DNA of 64,000 nt from Welwitschia mirabilis (taxonomy: Eukaryota; Gnetophyta; Gnetopsida; Welwitschiales), in contig JBOZIK010000001.1 of NCBI GenBank assembly GCA_051453625.1, positions 232,172,151 to 232,236,150 of the forward strand. The letters run 5' to 3'. The position numbers and the translations under genes were made by a program. The first letter of the stretch is position 1. Every line of letters begins with the position of its first letter. The notes below the pieces were generated by a model. The model did not search any database and had not been told where the DNA came from. It was given only the letters and a program-made list of their open reading frames with translations. Below, piece by piece: positions 24,201-35,513 of the stretch.

Positions 24201-24439
24201 TGGTGGCAAACCATCTGGAAGATTCTTCACTAAAATTTCTTAAAACTCCTTCAATAATGCACTTACCTCTAGTACTATTGTATCCTCCTAAGGATGTGTG
24301 GCTAAGATAAATACAACTACTGTTCCTTATTTTTTTGCTGCTATACATTATAAACATTCCTTTTTTGTCATCACGAAGACAAGACTCTTTGTCATCTATG
24401 TGTTCTATTGCATAGGCTTCTTTTGTAAGAGTACTACTA

Positions 24440-24640
24440 GTGGATTTTCATGAATCCTAAATAGTTGATTATTTTTCTTTACCATTACTATATTTGCTCA
24501 TGAATCAATTACCGCATACCTATCAAACTGCCATGGCTTTCCAAGAATAATATGACAAGAAGTCATAGGAACAATATCACATAATACTAAATCTACATAG
24601 TTACTAATACTAAATGTTACCAAACACTACTTATTCACAT
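24440..24640 (-). pseudogene. Gypsy protease region, broken
   Basis: The minus strand reads YVDLVLCDIVPMTSCHIILG, then KPWQFDRYAVIDS. This is the well-known plant gypsy stretch DEVLCDVVPM.A.H.LLGRPWQFDR at the end of the aspartic protease. It lies between gag and RT as expected. The active-site DSG motif further upstream in the element (about 24720-24790) is degraded. Confidence 0.85.
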
Positions 24641-24989
24641 ATCTGTTTGTGGACTGATCCAACCAACCTAACTTATATGGATTAGGATGATCTCTTATGG
24701 GTAAACACAATTATTCTATCATAAATCTTAACACCAAATTATCTAAACTAGTATTGTATACAATAGTAATTACCATGTTACCTCCACATAGTACATGGAA
24801 CCTCAAGAACTTCCTCCTTTATGCAGCTTTATTAATATCGTGAGCATGTAGTACTACAATTCTTGAAAGTGATTGAGTTCTTAACTCTTCTACTTTTGAA
24901 TTTTTTCCACTACAAGTCTAGAACTGTTAGTCACCTCTTCTACTAGTATCTTTGTTAGGGCCGATGTATGTAAACTATCTGCAGCTGCT

Positions 24990-25900
24990 TTAGGGCACTC
25001 TACAAAATGGTGTCCATATTCTTCACACTTAAAACAAGCATTATAGAAAAAGATTGTAGGCTTACTAGTTGGTCTAAGGTGCTCTACAAATCTTCCTTCT
25101 CTTTTGCATCTATGAAAAGTTGTTTACTGATCTTACCTTACATGACTTACATTCTGCTGCTTTAAGTTTCTAGCATGATTGGTTATTTGGGCTTAAGATT
25201 TCATTTTTCCTTCTCTTCCTCTAGACTAGGTATATCCTTGATGAAATATATTGGTTCCCCTTATTTACAATTTCTTTGTAGCCTTTATAGCATACTGATA
25301 TGCTTCCTCTACTGAGCTTGGGTAAACCATAGCCATCTTATTCTTGATGGCTATCCTTATGCCACTAATGTATCTTGCAATTTACTCCTCCTTATCTTCT
25401 ATTACCTCTATGCGAATGGTTAACTTATGGAAATCCTCCATATATTCCTTTATAGATTTATCATTTTGCTTGAGATTCCACAACTGTTGATACAAATCTC
25501 TTTTATAATTAGGAGGTAAGAACTTAGACTTTAACTTACTTACCAACTTCTTCCAACTTCTAATCTTCTCCTTGCCCTTCTTCTTACATTCATATTGCAC
25601 ATGCTTCCATCAAGTTGTTGCTAAATCAAAGAGCTTTGTAACTATAATTTTAAATTTCTTCTCTTCCTCTGTTTCAACAAATTTAAAATATGCATCCATC
25701 CTTCTTATCCGATCTAATAAATCTTTAGAATTTATGCTACCATCATAAGCAGGAACATTAAGACTAATCTACTTTCTAATCTTAGACAAGGCCTTTAGAA
25801 GTCTGTCCTTCTGGTGTTCTTCTAGCTGACCTCTATTGTAGATTCTTTATTAGATGTAGAATCGTCTCATGGTGGTGTTGGGACTACTTCCACTGCTTGA
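24990..25900 (-). pseudogene. Gypsy gag with an intact CCHC zinc knuckle
   Basis: The capsid part at 25382-25600 reads WKKLVSKLKSKFLPPNYKRD, then LYQQLWNLKQNDKSIKEYME and FHKLTIRIEVIEDKEE. This is the retrotrans_gag pattern (W..L...L...F.P.NY...L...L..L.QG..SV.EY...F..L..R). The zinc knuckle at 24995-25036 reads CFKCEEYGHHFVEC, a perfect CX2CX4HX4C, and would bind the RNA genome. The N-terminal part runs on to about 25900 with frameshifts. Confidence 0.88.
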
Positions 25901-26907
25901 AAGTATTCTTCAATTCTTCATATTATTTTAATGGCTCTAGACATATCCATGTTTCTCATGTGTGGGCTTCCTCCTTGACCTCCTTTGTACATTTACCCTT
26001 GTGGCATTTTAGTAATACCTGCATGTGCCTTATTTGCTACAGTACTTTTATTTTTTATCTCTCTCCATTTTTTTGCTCTCTTTTTTAAAATAACACCTTT
26101 CTTCCTTTCTCTTTATTTCTCTTCTCCTCCTTTTATTTTAATACATATCTTTATAATACTTTAAATATATATACAAACATATTTTAATTAAAAAAACCTA
26201 AATGTTAAAATTTATATAATAACATATATAATTATGACCCTTTTTTAACTTTCCTTCAGATTTTTATTTTGTTAGCACAACCATGTGATTGTATGCAAAT
26301 ATGTCATTCCTACTTGAGGATGAAGATGATTCATAGCCTCTCCACCAACTTGTTATGCATTTATCTACTAATCCACTGCATAGTATCTTATTTATAATAG
26401 TTGCTAGATGTAGAAAAATGCCTTTATGGCCTCTTCAGTCCTTCGCATTGTCTTGTTCTTAATATTGCAGCAAAGTAACACATGCAAGGGTCATAGTTCT
26501 CCCAGCGAAAATCTGAAAAACATCTCTCCTAAGAGGTTGCTTTCCAAAGGAATCGAGGCCATCACTATAGGACTGCATGTCAACTTCATGAGGGGAACAT
26601 GCTGTAGAGTGATGTGTATGGGAATTTCAGCCAGCAAAATACTCCAATGAAATGGTTAAGATAATGTTTATGAGATAGTGCAGATCCTATCACATCCAAT
26701 GCTTTCATCTTCTTTCTTAATAATCTCACATTCTTCCAATGATGGATGTCATTACTCTAGACTGCAAATTCTTTTGTGCATAGCAAAACGATGCTGAAAC
26801 CGCAGGCAGGGGAAGAGTAAGGAAAATGCCATAAAGAATGTATTCTTAATTAACCAGATGATGTGGCTAAGGAGAAAATCGATTACACAAAGTGTGCATG
26901 AAGATTT
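25901..26907 (-). other. Leader of gypsy element A, with an unexplained GC-richer insert
   Basis: Between the PBS and gag lie about 1.0 kb, longer than a usual leader. The part at 26426-26900 has clearly higher GC than the flanks and open frames on both strands (plus 26426-26650). No frame matches a family I recognise. It may be a captured host fragment or simply a less decayed part of the leader. Confidence 0.45.
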
Positions 26908-26920
26908 GGCTCTGATACCA
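26908..26920 (-). other. Primer-binding site of gypsy element A
   Basis: The plus strand reads ggctctgatacca, so the minus strand reads TGGTATCAGAGCC. This is a perfect complement to the plant initiator-Met tRNA 3' end. It directly follows the 5' LTR and fixes that LTR's inner edge. Confidence 0.92.
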
Positions 26921-26921
26921 G

Positions 26922-27244
26922 AATGATGATAAGAAGAAAACACAAGATGAAAAGAAAAATACTAAGAGAAAACAAAGAAAATAAGACTTCTAAATTTCTT
27001 CTGGTGTTCCTTCTTCACCATGCCTTCATTACATCTTTACCCTCAAATTTATAGGGTGATTTTGATGCAGAAATATCATGATATTTTCATGGTTCAAGAG
27101 GTAGTTGATGGTTAGCATTTAGATTCTATAGAGAAGCTTTCATTTGTAGGCAAAATTTCAATAGTGGCAGGCATTTGCAGATGGTTTTGTTGAAAACTAG
27201 ACTTGGAACAGTGAATGATGGACTTTCTTACTTTAATGTCCACA
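26922..27244 (-). repeat. 5' LTR of gypsy element A
   Basis: About 323 bp, from TGTGGACATTAAAG at 27244 (minus strand) to the base before the PBS. It aligns along its length with 21186-21519. Confidence 0.88.
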
Positions 27245-27668
27245 TCAAGAAAGGTAAGTATAAGGAATGAATATTGACACTTCTTAATAGAGTTGACATG
27301 ATATTCGCTCAGCTCCTTAGATAGCCATACATGCTCCTTAAATCATGTGATCACCAGTCCTAACAAGATAAACACCATTCCTCTTCCCTATGTAGTCTTT
27401 CTCCAAGGTAAGATTATTAACATAAATCCACATACACCTCATGAAAACAATCAAGAGGTTACAAATGATAGGTAGTAATTTAGTTAGGAGACCCTATCAA
27501 AGATGAAGAGCCCTTATGTTAATAGAATCTAGTAGAGTCATCATGTCAGAATTTCTTACTTTCTTCTAGTCTTAACATATTAACCATTAATTCCTTCAAT
27601 TATTTCTATCTTATTATAGTTTCCATTATCGGGACCTCACAAAAGATTTTTAGGAAGGAAAGGAAAAG

Positions 27669-27738
27669 NNNNNNNNNNNNNNNNNNNNNNNNNNNNNNNN
27701 NNNNNNNNNNNNNNNNNNNNNNNNNNNNNNNNNNNNNN
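27669..27738. other. Assembly gap of 70 N
   Basis: N run. Confidence 0.98.
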
Positions 27739-28223
27739 TATCTCATGACACCAATCACCATGCATTTTATAATATTTTATAATGCTAATGATTGACAACA
27801 ATGGCTGGAACCTCTATTAAGTCTACATCATGAAGGTGATCTACATGACCCATGCTTAAAAAGAGGGTTACATGGCTTATGATAATACATCACTTATGGT
27901 GGTGATCCTCTAATTAATGCTTACAACTTAAATGAACACTTTAAAATGTGCAAACTAGATTTTCTTTCAATGAGATTTAGAAGGTATAATGGTTTAGTTA
28001 TAATAAAGTCAAGGGAATAATTGACAGTTTGATTTAGAGCACAAGTGCTAGATAGTTTTAATATTAATCTATGATTATGTCTAAGGTGTTAAGGCTTAAA
28101 TACCCTCCATGAATGGACCCTTTCTCATTTATTATGTGTAGATTTCCCCTTCTAAGATGATTCTTATCATAATGTCCCTTCAAAGATAATTGTTTTAAAT
28201 CATAATGCTATCCTTTTCTAATA

Positions 28224-28370
28224 TTCCAAGTTTGATTTCCAATGCATACTATTTTAGTAATGCCTCAAGTTTGATTTTCAATGCATGCTATTTTCTTTAA
28301 CATCTCAAGTTGATTTCCAACACATGCTATTTTTCTAACATCTCGAGTTGATATCTAATGTAACTTCTAC
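28224..28370 (+). repeat. Degenerate tandem repeat, period about 39 bp, ~3.7 copies
   Basis: The units start at about 28226, 28264, 28304 and 28342. Each reads roughly 'c(t)caagtt(t)gatttccaatgcatgctatttt' followed by a variable spacer ending in aacat. The successive spacing is 38, 40 and 38 bases. Confidence 0.85.
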
Positions 28371-30087
28371 CCCTTCAAGATTTCTTAATGATTTCATTTG
28401 AAGTTTATTCAGGTGTATCATCTATGGTTCTTCACGTGGGTGGTATTACATGTTCCCAATAGTACCCTTCGTTTCTCAAGCACTAAATACCTAACATCCA
28501 CATTTGTTAGGATTTACTGAGCATGCCTCTCCAATGCAGACATCATATGAGGCTTTGTAATTACACACGCTCTTCTACCTCCTTCCTTAAGTGTGTGATT
28601 ACGCACCAAATGGTTTGGAAAGACATCTATGATAACAATTATTTTAGAGAATGTTACAATGCATTGATCACTTTAAAAAGGCATCTACATCAAAATTTAT
28701 TTTGGGAAAAGTTCCCTTGAAATCCTCTAAAAGAGTCAACACCATATAAGAAAGGAATATAACCTAGGTGGCTGTGTGAGCCCTTTCTAAATTTTGGAAG
28801 GCCATCTTAATGATTTTCCTTTTCCTTCCTATGCTACATAAATCATATTCTCAATCTATTTCTTTCTTTTTAAACTAATGATTAAAAACATGATAAGCAT
28901 AACATTTACCATAAATTTCTTAAGAAATTTCTAAAAGAATATATAAAGGAATAATTAGTTAAATTTCAGATTTCATTGTAATAATTATACTAGGAAAAGA
29001 TATTCACTATCCAACACTCAATGCGTTAAAAACTAGAAAATTTCATAAGGCCTATAAGGTAGCACATAATCAAATAGAATTAAACTATCTATACTTATCC
29101 AATGAAATATATTTAAGACTGATATACAATGTTCTCAAATCATTATCATTTCATCTAGGAATTTCAAGATTTTTGAAAGAAATACAAGTTTCATTCTACA
29201 ACAAATTTTTAACGAGAGTGGAATAATAATAATCTTTCTTTTCCTTATTCCCTCCTTCATAATTATACTCTAGTTTTTCCACTTATTGCATAAGAATTAT
29301 AGGATAAAAACTATGAAAATTTCATAGCTCCCAGCATGGTCCAGGCAAGATAAGATAAGATTTGGATTTTCAAATATCATGATAGGAAGAATAAAAATAA
29401 GAACTTCAAGAGATAAGAAGTATCACAAGAATAATGATCTTATGGTTGTAAAATGAGAATAATTGGTTTGTAAATTTTCATATATTTCAATTCCTTCGAC
29501 TAATTCATTTGGTGATTTTTGGATCTCATATAACATTTTTCATATTTCACTTATTTCACTATCTCATTTGATGATTTATGAAGTCCACCATCTTATTTGG
29601 TAATTTGTGGATTCTCACATTCCACTATCTCACTCAACGATTTGTGGAATACTCATAACCAGAAGATCACAAGAAATCAAGACATCAAAGGATGTATGAG
29701 AAAGGTATAACAATGAAGCATAAACCCTCCACAAGACAAATTGTACTTACATTCATGAAGATTTCATTTATAACAGAAAATAGTAGGACTGAGATTTGAA
29801 TCTAGGATTGCATTTACTCAGTTATTAACATAATACATGTCCAGATTTGATTTGTAAGAAAATAATACAACAAAAATATGAAAATGGAATGCTCACAAGG
29901 AAGAGACTAATAAGGAAGCAAAGATGGAATGGGATCATACCTGTATCTAAACATAGTATCTAAGGACTTCAAAGTTCTTTCAAGGTTTGAAAGCTCCTAG
30001 ACTTTCTAAACTCCTATTGAATCATTAAGATTCAAAAGAAGGACTTTTCAAAAATAAGACAAACATGAGAAGAGATGAATCCTATTT

Positions 30088-30099
30088 ATATTATGAGGA
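30088..30099 (-). promoter_or_regulatory. Candidate TATA box, minus strand
   Basis: The minus strand reads aatataaatagg in an otherwise non-coding stretch. It has the form of LTR promoters in this window, but a chance match in AT-rich DNA is quite possible. Confidence 0.3.
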
Positions 30100-30441
30100 T
30101 GTGGAGGTATGAAAAGACTCAGGAATACAGAAAGACACATCATGAGATGAAGGTAATAATGGAGGTTTCATAATACCTCATCATAACTTGCCTAGCCACT
30201 AGGTGTTTAATAATTTATCATAATAAATAAATAAAAATGCTTTCTGTTCTATCACATGTAGTCATAATAATGGAGAAATTAAATGAGCATTTATGTCTTA
30301 AAATTTTTCTATACAAAAATTTAAGGAAAGTGCAACAATCATACAAGGTAAATAATATCTTCATAACTACTAAAAACATTCTTAAGGATTATAAAATAAT
30401 ATTTTAATCTTTATAAAAATGAAGGACTCAAAGCACAATCT

Positions 30442-30720
30442 NNNNNNNNNNNNNNNNNNNNNNNNNNNNNNNNNNNNNNNNNNNNNNNNNNNNNNNNNNN
30501 NNNNNNNNNNNNNNNNNNNNNNNNNNNNNNNNNNNNNNNNNNNNNNNNNNNNNNNNNNNNNNNNNNNNNNNNNNNNNNNNNNNNNNNNNNNNNNNNNNNN
30601 NNNNNNNNNNNNNNNNNNNNNNNNNNNNNNNNNNNNNNNNNNNNNNNNNNNNNNNNNNNNNNNNNNNNNNNNNNNNNNNNNNNNNNNNNNNNNNNNNNNN
30701 NNNNNNNNNNNNNNNNNNNN
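30442..30720. other. Assembly gap of 279 N
   Basis: N run at the left edge of the Athila-like cluster. The 3' end of an upstream Athila-like element emerges from it. Confidence 0.98.
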
Positions 30721-31204
30721 GTTAGTTTAGGCAATTCGGGATGCATTGCACACTTTAAGTGGGGGGCAGGATATACACATATCTTCAACATTGCAGATTT
30801 CTGATCTAATTTTTTCGATCATCATAAATCATTATTGAAAACCCTCCTTAATTTTCACATGATTAGACTTACCTATCTATCACAGGAAGAATTATTTCAT
30901 AGAATTTTAAATCTGTCTTTTCTAGAATTTTTTGTCTGTTTTTTGTCACAGGTTCCAGAAATTGCAAAATATTTTAAGGAGCCTGTCATCCCCAGTATCG
31001 TCCGGATGACAGACCGGACGACAGCACATATCTGATACTTCAAAGGTATTTTATTCAGTTTTTAAATTTTTCAGAAATTTCAATTACACTTTTGTCAGAC
31101 ATTTTCCTTTACCTATCTTAGTTTTTATTGTTAGAAACGTTGGCTTGCAAACACAGTTTACTGCCTGGTTTTGTCAGGGACTGACAAGGCTAAGTGGGGG
31201 GCTA
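30721..31204 (+). other. 3' untranslated end and polypurine tract of an upstream Athila-like element
   Basis: The start, with gttagttta.gcaattcgg and aagtggggggcagga, closely matches 36190-36240, the 3' UTR of the element downstream. A second purine tract, aagtggggggcta at 31192-31204, abuts the LTR start at 31205, exactly where the polypurine tract priming plus-strand synthesis must lie. The body of this upstream element is hidden by the gap or absent. Confidence 0.75.
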
Positions 31205-32411
31205 TGTTGCGACACTAACTTAAATGTATTTGATAGGGTATTTTGAGTTATTTTGCAGATAAACTAATAGATAATTGCCTAGTTCCTATGATAATTGAGA
31301 ATCTAGGAGCACAAGACGAAAATATGTAGTTTATTAAATAATTCATAAGCATTTCATATAGATATGGATAAATTATATTTTCAGATAATTATTCCTGAAA
31401 ACAGCAAGATATCAGATAGACAAAAGATGAAGAAAAGACTGTCGTCCCTTCCATCGTTCCCACGATAGGTAGGACAATAATCCCAATTGAGCATATGATA
31501 GAGTCCTTTTAAAATAACTTGTAGTTAAACTGAAGATCTTCTTATCAAACATCATCATCTACCTAATTGTCCAGACGACACTAGTGGACGACATCTCCAG
31601 AAACAGTCAATGACAGTTTGCATGTAGATCACAAGTAGTAAACTAGAAGCTAAGTAGATAACTCATTGTCAATCCTCATTGTCTCCTCTTTTGTCTAGAT
31701 GATAAGAAGAATGATACTATTCTTTCATACTTTTACAAAATGCTTACTTGAGTTGTTGTCTTTTTCTTGCGACTTTTTTATGCATGTTAGCTAGATTTTC
31801 TACTTTACCTTTCTGTTAATTCCCTTTCTCTTTCTGTCTATAAATAAAGGTCTCCCCCTTGATCCCTAATCATCTTCAACATTACTTGACATTCTCGTGA
31901 TAGGAGATCTTGGGACTAGAAAACCATCTTGTAATCCAGAGAGATGTTACCTTGTGTTGGGTGGCGTATCTTCCATTGAGAAATGAGTACTTTGTGATAC
32001 AGATGTTATTTATGCTTTTAATATGAATTATCCTTTTTATAAATAATTACAGAAACTTATCCCTTATAATTTATGTTGTTAAGATTTGTAATAGGTTTTC
32101 TTAACTATATAGATTATGAGGGCAGTCTTTGTTAAGGTTGAGCTTGATTAGATTAGGTGCATCGCTATTTCTTTTTATAGATTATTTTTGCATAATTATT
32201 TCATTTCATGCATTACAGTTTAATTTAGTAGATTAAGGTTACATATTTCTTTCTTAAAATCAACTCTATATTATCCATATCATTGTCCTTTGATAGAATT
32301 ATGACATTCGGATCACTCTATTTATACTAGCATGCTATATTTATGCATCTTATTTGTAATTAATAAGATTTAAATCAAGGCATGAACATTGCATAAATTT
32401 GTACCATAACA
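31205..32411 (+). repeat. Athila-like LTR (5' LTR of the downstream element, 3' LTR of the upstream one)
   Basis: It starts TGTTGCGACAC and ends ACCATAACA, 1207 bp, and aligns over its whole length with the solo LTR at 39745-40948. A polypurine tract touches its left end and a primer-binding site its right end, so a single LTR is shared by two element bodies. Near 31842-31848 ctataaataaagg looks like the LTR promoter TATA box. The LTR contains several GTCATCC/GGATGAC-type words. Confidence 0.9.
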
Positions 32412-32414
32412 AAT

Positions 32415-32432
32415 TGGCGCTATTGCCAGGGA
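32415..32432 (+). other. Primer-binding site, Athila type
   Basis: tggcgctattgccaggga follows the LTR after three bases. Plant Athila-like elements have TGGCGCCGTTGCCGGGGA here; the differences are transitions. It defines the start of the internal region. Confidence 0.88.
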
Positions 32433-32879
32433 AGGCTGCTTGGAAATCTAGAGTTGTTATTACTTCAATGGATATTCTGGATGTTTACTGTAGCATTGGT
32501 GTACCAATACTCTGTAAGTAGTTTATTTCACTTTTTAGCTTTTTACTAACCACTGACTTCCCCTTCATCATCTAGATGTCACTATCAAATGACTATTCCC
32601 TTTTCTGCTTTCCCTCGTTCTGTGGTTTTCTATGTTTTTTGCCTTTGTCATCTCAGGTATCATCCGGATGACAGACGGGACGACATACAAGAGAGCATTT
32701 AAATTTAATGGTTAAGATTGAAAAAGGCAAAAAATACTAGAGAGAGAGGTAATTCATTATAGAAAATATCCAAGAAGGTTTGCTAAATTTTGAATTTAAA
32801 GATCAAAACAACCTAGGTACATAAACTTTACAATTTCCTAAAATTTCTGAGTTTAATTCTGCAAAAAAATCTGATTTTA

Positions 32880-34560
32880 ATTTTGAAGAATTTAATACCA
32901 TGTCACTCTCTCATAAAAAACAACCTATCTCTCCAAATCCCTCCCCTGCCATTGGAACTATTACTCTTACTCCTCTTCAACCAAATACTCGTGCTACTTT
33001 GAGAGATCTCATAGCCAACAAAGACTTAAAATCCAAAACCCCTTTAACTTACCTCCTGGAGATGACATAGAATTGAAAAACTTGAATGCTTATCCTACTT
33101 TTAGAGGAGACCCTAATGAAGATCCCCTACAATACATCGTAGAAATTGAACAACTCATTCTTACATCTAGAAATGGTAAAAAGCGTATCACTGATAGAAC
33201 TTACATGATCATCTTTCCCATGACTTTACGAGACAAGGCTAAACTTTGGCTTAGGACAATCCCTTATAAAAGCCTAAAATCTTAGAGCCAAGTTCAATTG
33301 GACTTTGTCAAAAGATTTATGAACAAAATCACCATTCGAAAATGTAAGAAAGAAGTTACAAACTTCCAATAACTGTCTAATGAAGACTATGCTTCTACTT
33401 ATGAGAGATTCTTCGTAGCTTTACACTCAAACCTAGTAGATGCCTTTTCTGAGCTAGAATTAATAAACTATTTTTATAGCAGGTTAAATAGTTATACTAA
33501 GCAACTTGTATATTTCTCTTGTGGAGGCAACCTCTTGAATCAAACTCTAGAAGATTCTTGGAAGATATTAGAAAATTTAGTTGAAATAAGTCAAACCTAG
33601 CTAAAACGCTTATCTAGAGAGAATAGAATAGTAGGACAAATTATAAAAGACCTCAAAGAAGTCAAACACGAGAAAACTGAAACCAAAAAAGAACATGAAC
33701 CAACTAGTGTCATTAAAGATTTCACATCTACTTTAGAGAAGTACACTTAGATGATCCTTGATGCTAAAGTGGAAATGAAGAAAAATCAACTTATTATTCC
33801 AACTTGTGATTTGTATGAAGATAGCTATCACATCACAAAAGATTGTCCTTTACTTCCCACTTATAAAGAAAGAATCTATGAAGAAGTACGTGCATTGAAC
33901 CAAGAACCCTCTAACTACAATCAAAGCTATAACCAAAGATAAGTCCCAAATTACAACTTTCAAAATAAGATGAATGAACAACCTAACAATTTTCAATTAT
34001 ACTATCCTAACTCCCAACCCTATCAAAATAGATTTGAATATCAAAATTTCTAATCCAACTACTCTTCCAACTCCCAGAACCATAGTGATCCTCTTAGGAA
34101 TTCTATTGAGAAGTTGAGGAAGACCCAAGAAAAGACTAATGCAAACATAGAAAATCTAGTAAACATCTTGTAGCAAACTATGCTTTCAAATCAAAGACCA
34201 TAAGGGACCCTTGCCACTCAACTTTTACAAGACCCTAATGAAGTACAAAAAGATTGTAAGGTAGTGATAAGGAGTGGAACTATCATAACTCCCAATAATT
34301 ATGAGGCTTCAACTTCCCACAATAATAAGAACGATGAGGAAGAATACATAGAAATATTAGAAAACCATTCCTTTCCTTCTTCCCTTAGCAACAAAAAGAA
34401 AAATTCATCACAAAAGAAAACTACTATCCAATGGCTTAATAGGCTTAATAAAAACACTATCTTTGACGATTACTTGAAAGTCTTAATGCGGAATGTAAGC
34501 ATCAACTTACCCTTTTAGAAAATTTTACAAAAAAACCTTAAACACTCTAAGTTATGGAAA
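32880..34560 (+). pseudogene. Athila-like gag, decayed but with long open parts
   Basis: At 33073-33285 the frame reads MKNLNAYPTFRGDPNEDPLQ, then MTLRDKAKLWLRTIP. This is the gag capsid pattern of this lineage (L..LP.F.G...EDP, FPF.L...A..WL). At 33800-33870 CDLYEDSYHITKDCPLLP is a decayed zinc knuckle. At 34110-34270 comes a stretch with IEKLRKTQEKTNANIENLV, then RSGTIITP, corresponding to the LA.....RPQG.LP...(V)LRSGK region. Acidic and Lys/Ser-rich linkers follow. Stops (often TAG for Gln) and a few frameshifts interrupt it. Gag packages element RNA. Confidence 0.85.
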
Positions 34561-34819
34561 GACCTAATCCGTAGAAAACAAAAATGAGTCATCTCTAATA
34601 AAGTCTTTCTAGCTCAATCTATTAGCAATTTAGTTTTCCAGAAGTATCCAAAATTTAAAGATCCAACAGTTAGTGTCAAATTAGAAGGGAACCGAAAAAT
34701 TAAGAAAGCCTTGATTGATATAGGATCTAGTGTTAACATTATGCCCTTACACATTTGTAAACATTTAGGATTGGAAGAGAGAATAGAACCTACAGATATT
34801 GTCTTGGAGTTAGCTAATT
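34560..34819 (+). pseudogene. Athila-like protease, cut by a gap
   Basis: The frame reads KKALIDIGSSVNIMPLHICK, then HLGLEERIEPTDIVLELAN up to the gap. The family has ALCDLGASVNLMPLSI..KLGL....PT...LQLAD; the catalytic Asp and the following G-A/S-S are kept (DIGSSVN). The rest lies in the N run. Confidence 0.9.
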
Positions 34820-35513
34820 NNNNNNNNNNNNNNNNNNNNNNNNNNNNNNNNNNNNNNNNNNNNNNNNNNNNNNNNNNNNNNNNNNNNNNNNNNNNNNNNN
34901 NNNNNNNNNNNNNNNNNNNNNNNNNNNNNNNNNNNNNNNNNNNNNNNNNNNNNNNNNNNNNNNNNNNNNNNNNNNNNNNNNNNNNNNNNNNNNNNNNNNN
35001 NNNNNNNNNNNNNNNNNNNNNNNNNNNNNNNNNNNNNNNNNNNNNNNNNNNNNNNNNNNNNNNNNNNNNNNNNNNNNNNNNNNNNNNNNNNNNNNNNNNN
35101 NNNNNNNNNNNNNNNNNNNNNNNNNNNNNNNNNNNNNNNNNNNNNNNNNNNNNNNNNNNNNNNNNNNNNNNNNNNNNNNNNNNNNNNNNNNNNNNNNNNN
35201 NNNNNNNNNNNNNNNNNNNNNNNNNNNNNNNNNNNNNNNNNNNNNNNNNNNNNNNNNNNNNNNNNNNNNNNNNNNNNNNNNNNNNNNNNNNNNNNNNNNN
35301 NNNNNNNNNNNNNNNNNNNNNNNNNNNNNNNNNNNNNNNNNNNNNNNNNNNNNNNNNNNNNNNNNNNNNNNNNNNNNNNNNNNNNNNNNNNNNNNNNNNN
35401 NNNNNNNNNNNNNNNNNNNNNNNNNNNNNNNNNNNNNNNNNNNNNNNNNNNNNNNNNNNNNNNNNNNNNNNNNNNNNNNNNNNNNNNNNNNNNNNNNNNN
35501 NNNNNNNNNNNNN
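34820..35513. other. Assembly gap of 694 N within pol
   Basis: N run starting inside the protease and ending in the 3' untranslated part, so the missing sequence should include all of RT-RH-INT unless they are deleted. Confidence 0.98.

Larger units (their letters stand above)
21186..27244 (-). mobile_element. Ty3/gypsy LTR retrotransposon A, both LTRs, decayed
   Basis: On the minus strand the order is 5' LTR (26922-27244), tRNA primer-binding site (26908-26920), leader, gag, protease, RT, RNase H, integrase and 3' LTR (21186-21519). The total is about 6.06 kb. RT preceding integrase is diagnostic of Ty3/gypsy. Several domains are well enough preserved to be read nearly continuously, yet each has stops, mostly TAA/TAG where the family has Gln or Trp. 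No chromodomain was seen at the integrase C-terminus. No convincing target duplication was found. Confidence 0.9.
27245..30441. other. Unassigned AT-rich stretch with gap and repeats; possible minus-strand LTR remnant
   Basis: No coding motif was recognised. It contains a 70-N gap (27669-27738), a ~39 bp tandem repeat (28224-28370), loose repetition of 'ctatctcattt.gatgattt' near 29545-29640, and a TATA-like box on the minus strand near 30088-30099. The TATA box, with a purine-rich leader behind it, would fit a minus-strand LTR. No partner copy or PBS was found. Confidence 0.45.

Noticed and set aside
28224-28370. CRISPR-like array
   Set aside because: The units touch each other and diverge, there are no unique spacers, and the sequence is a plant nuclear genome.
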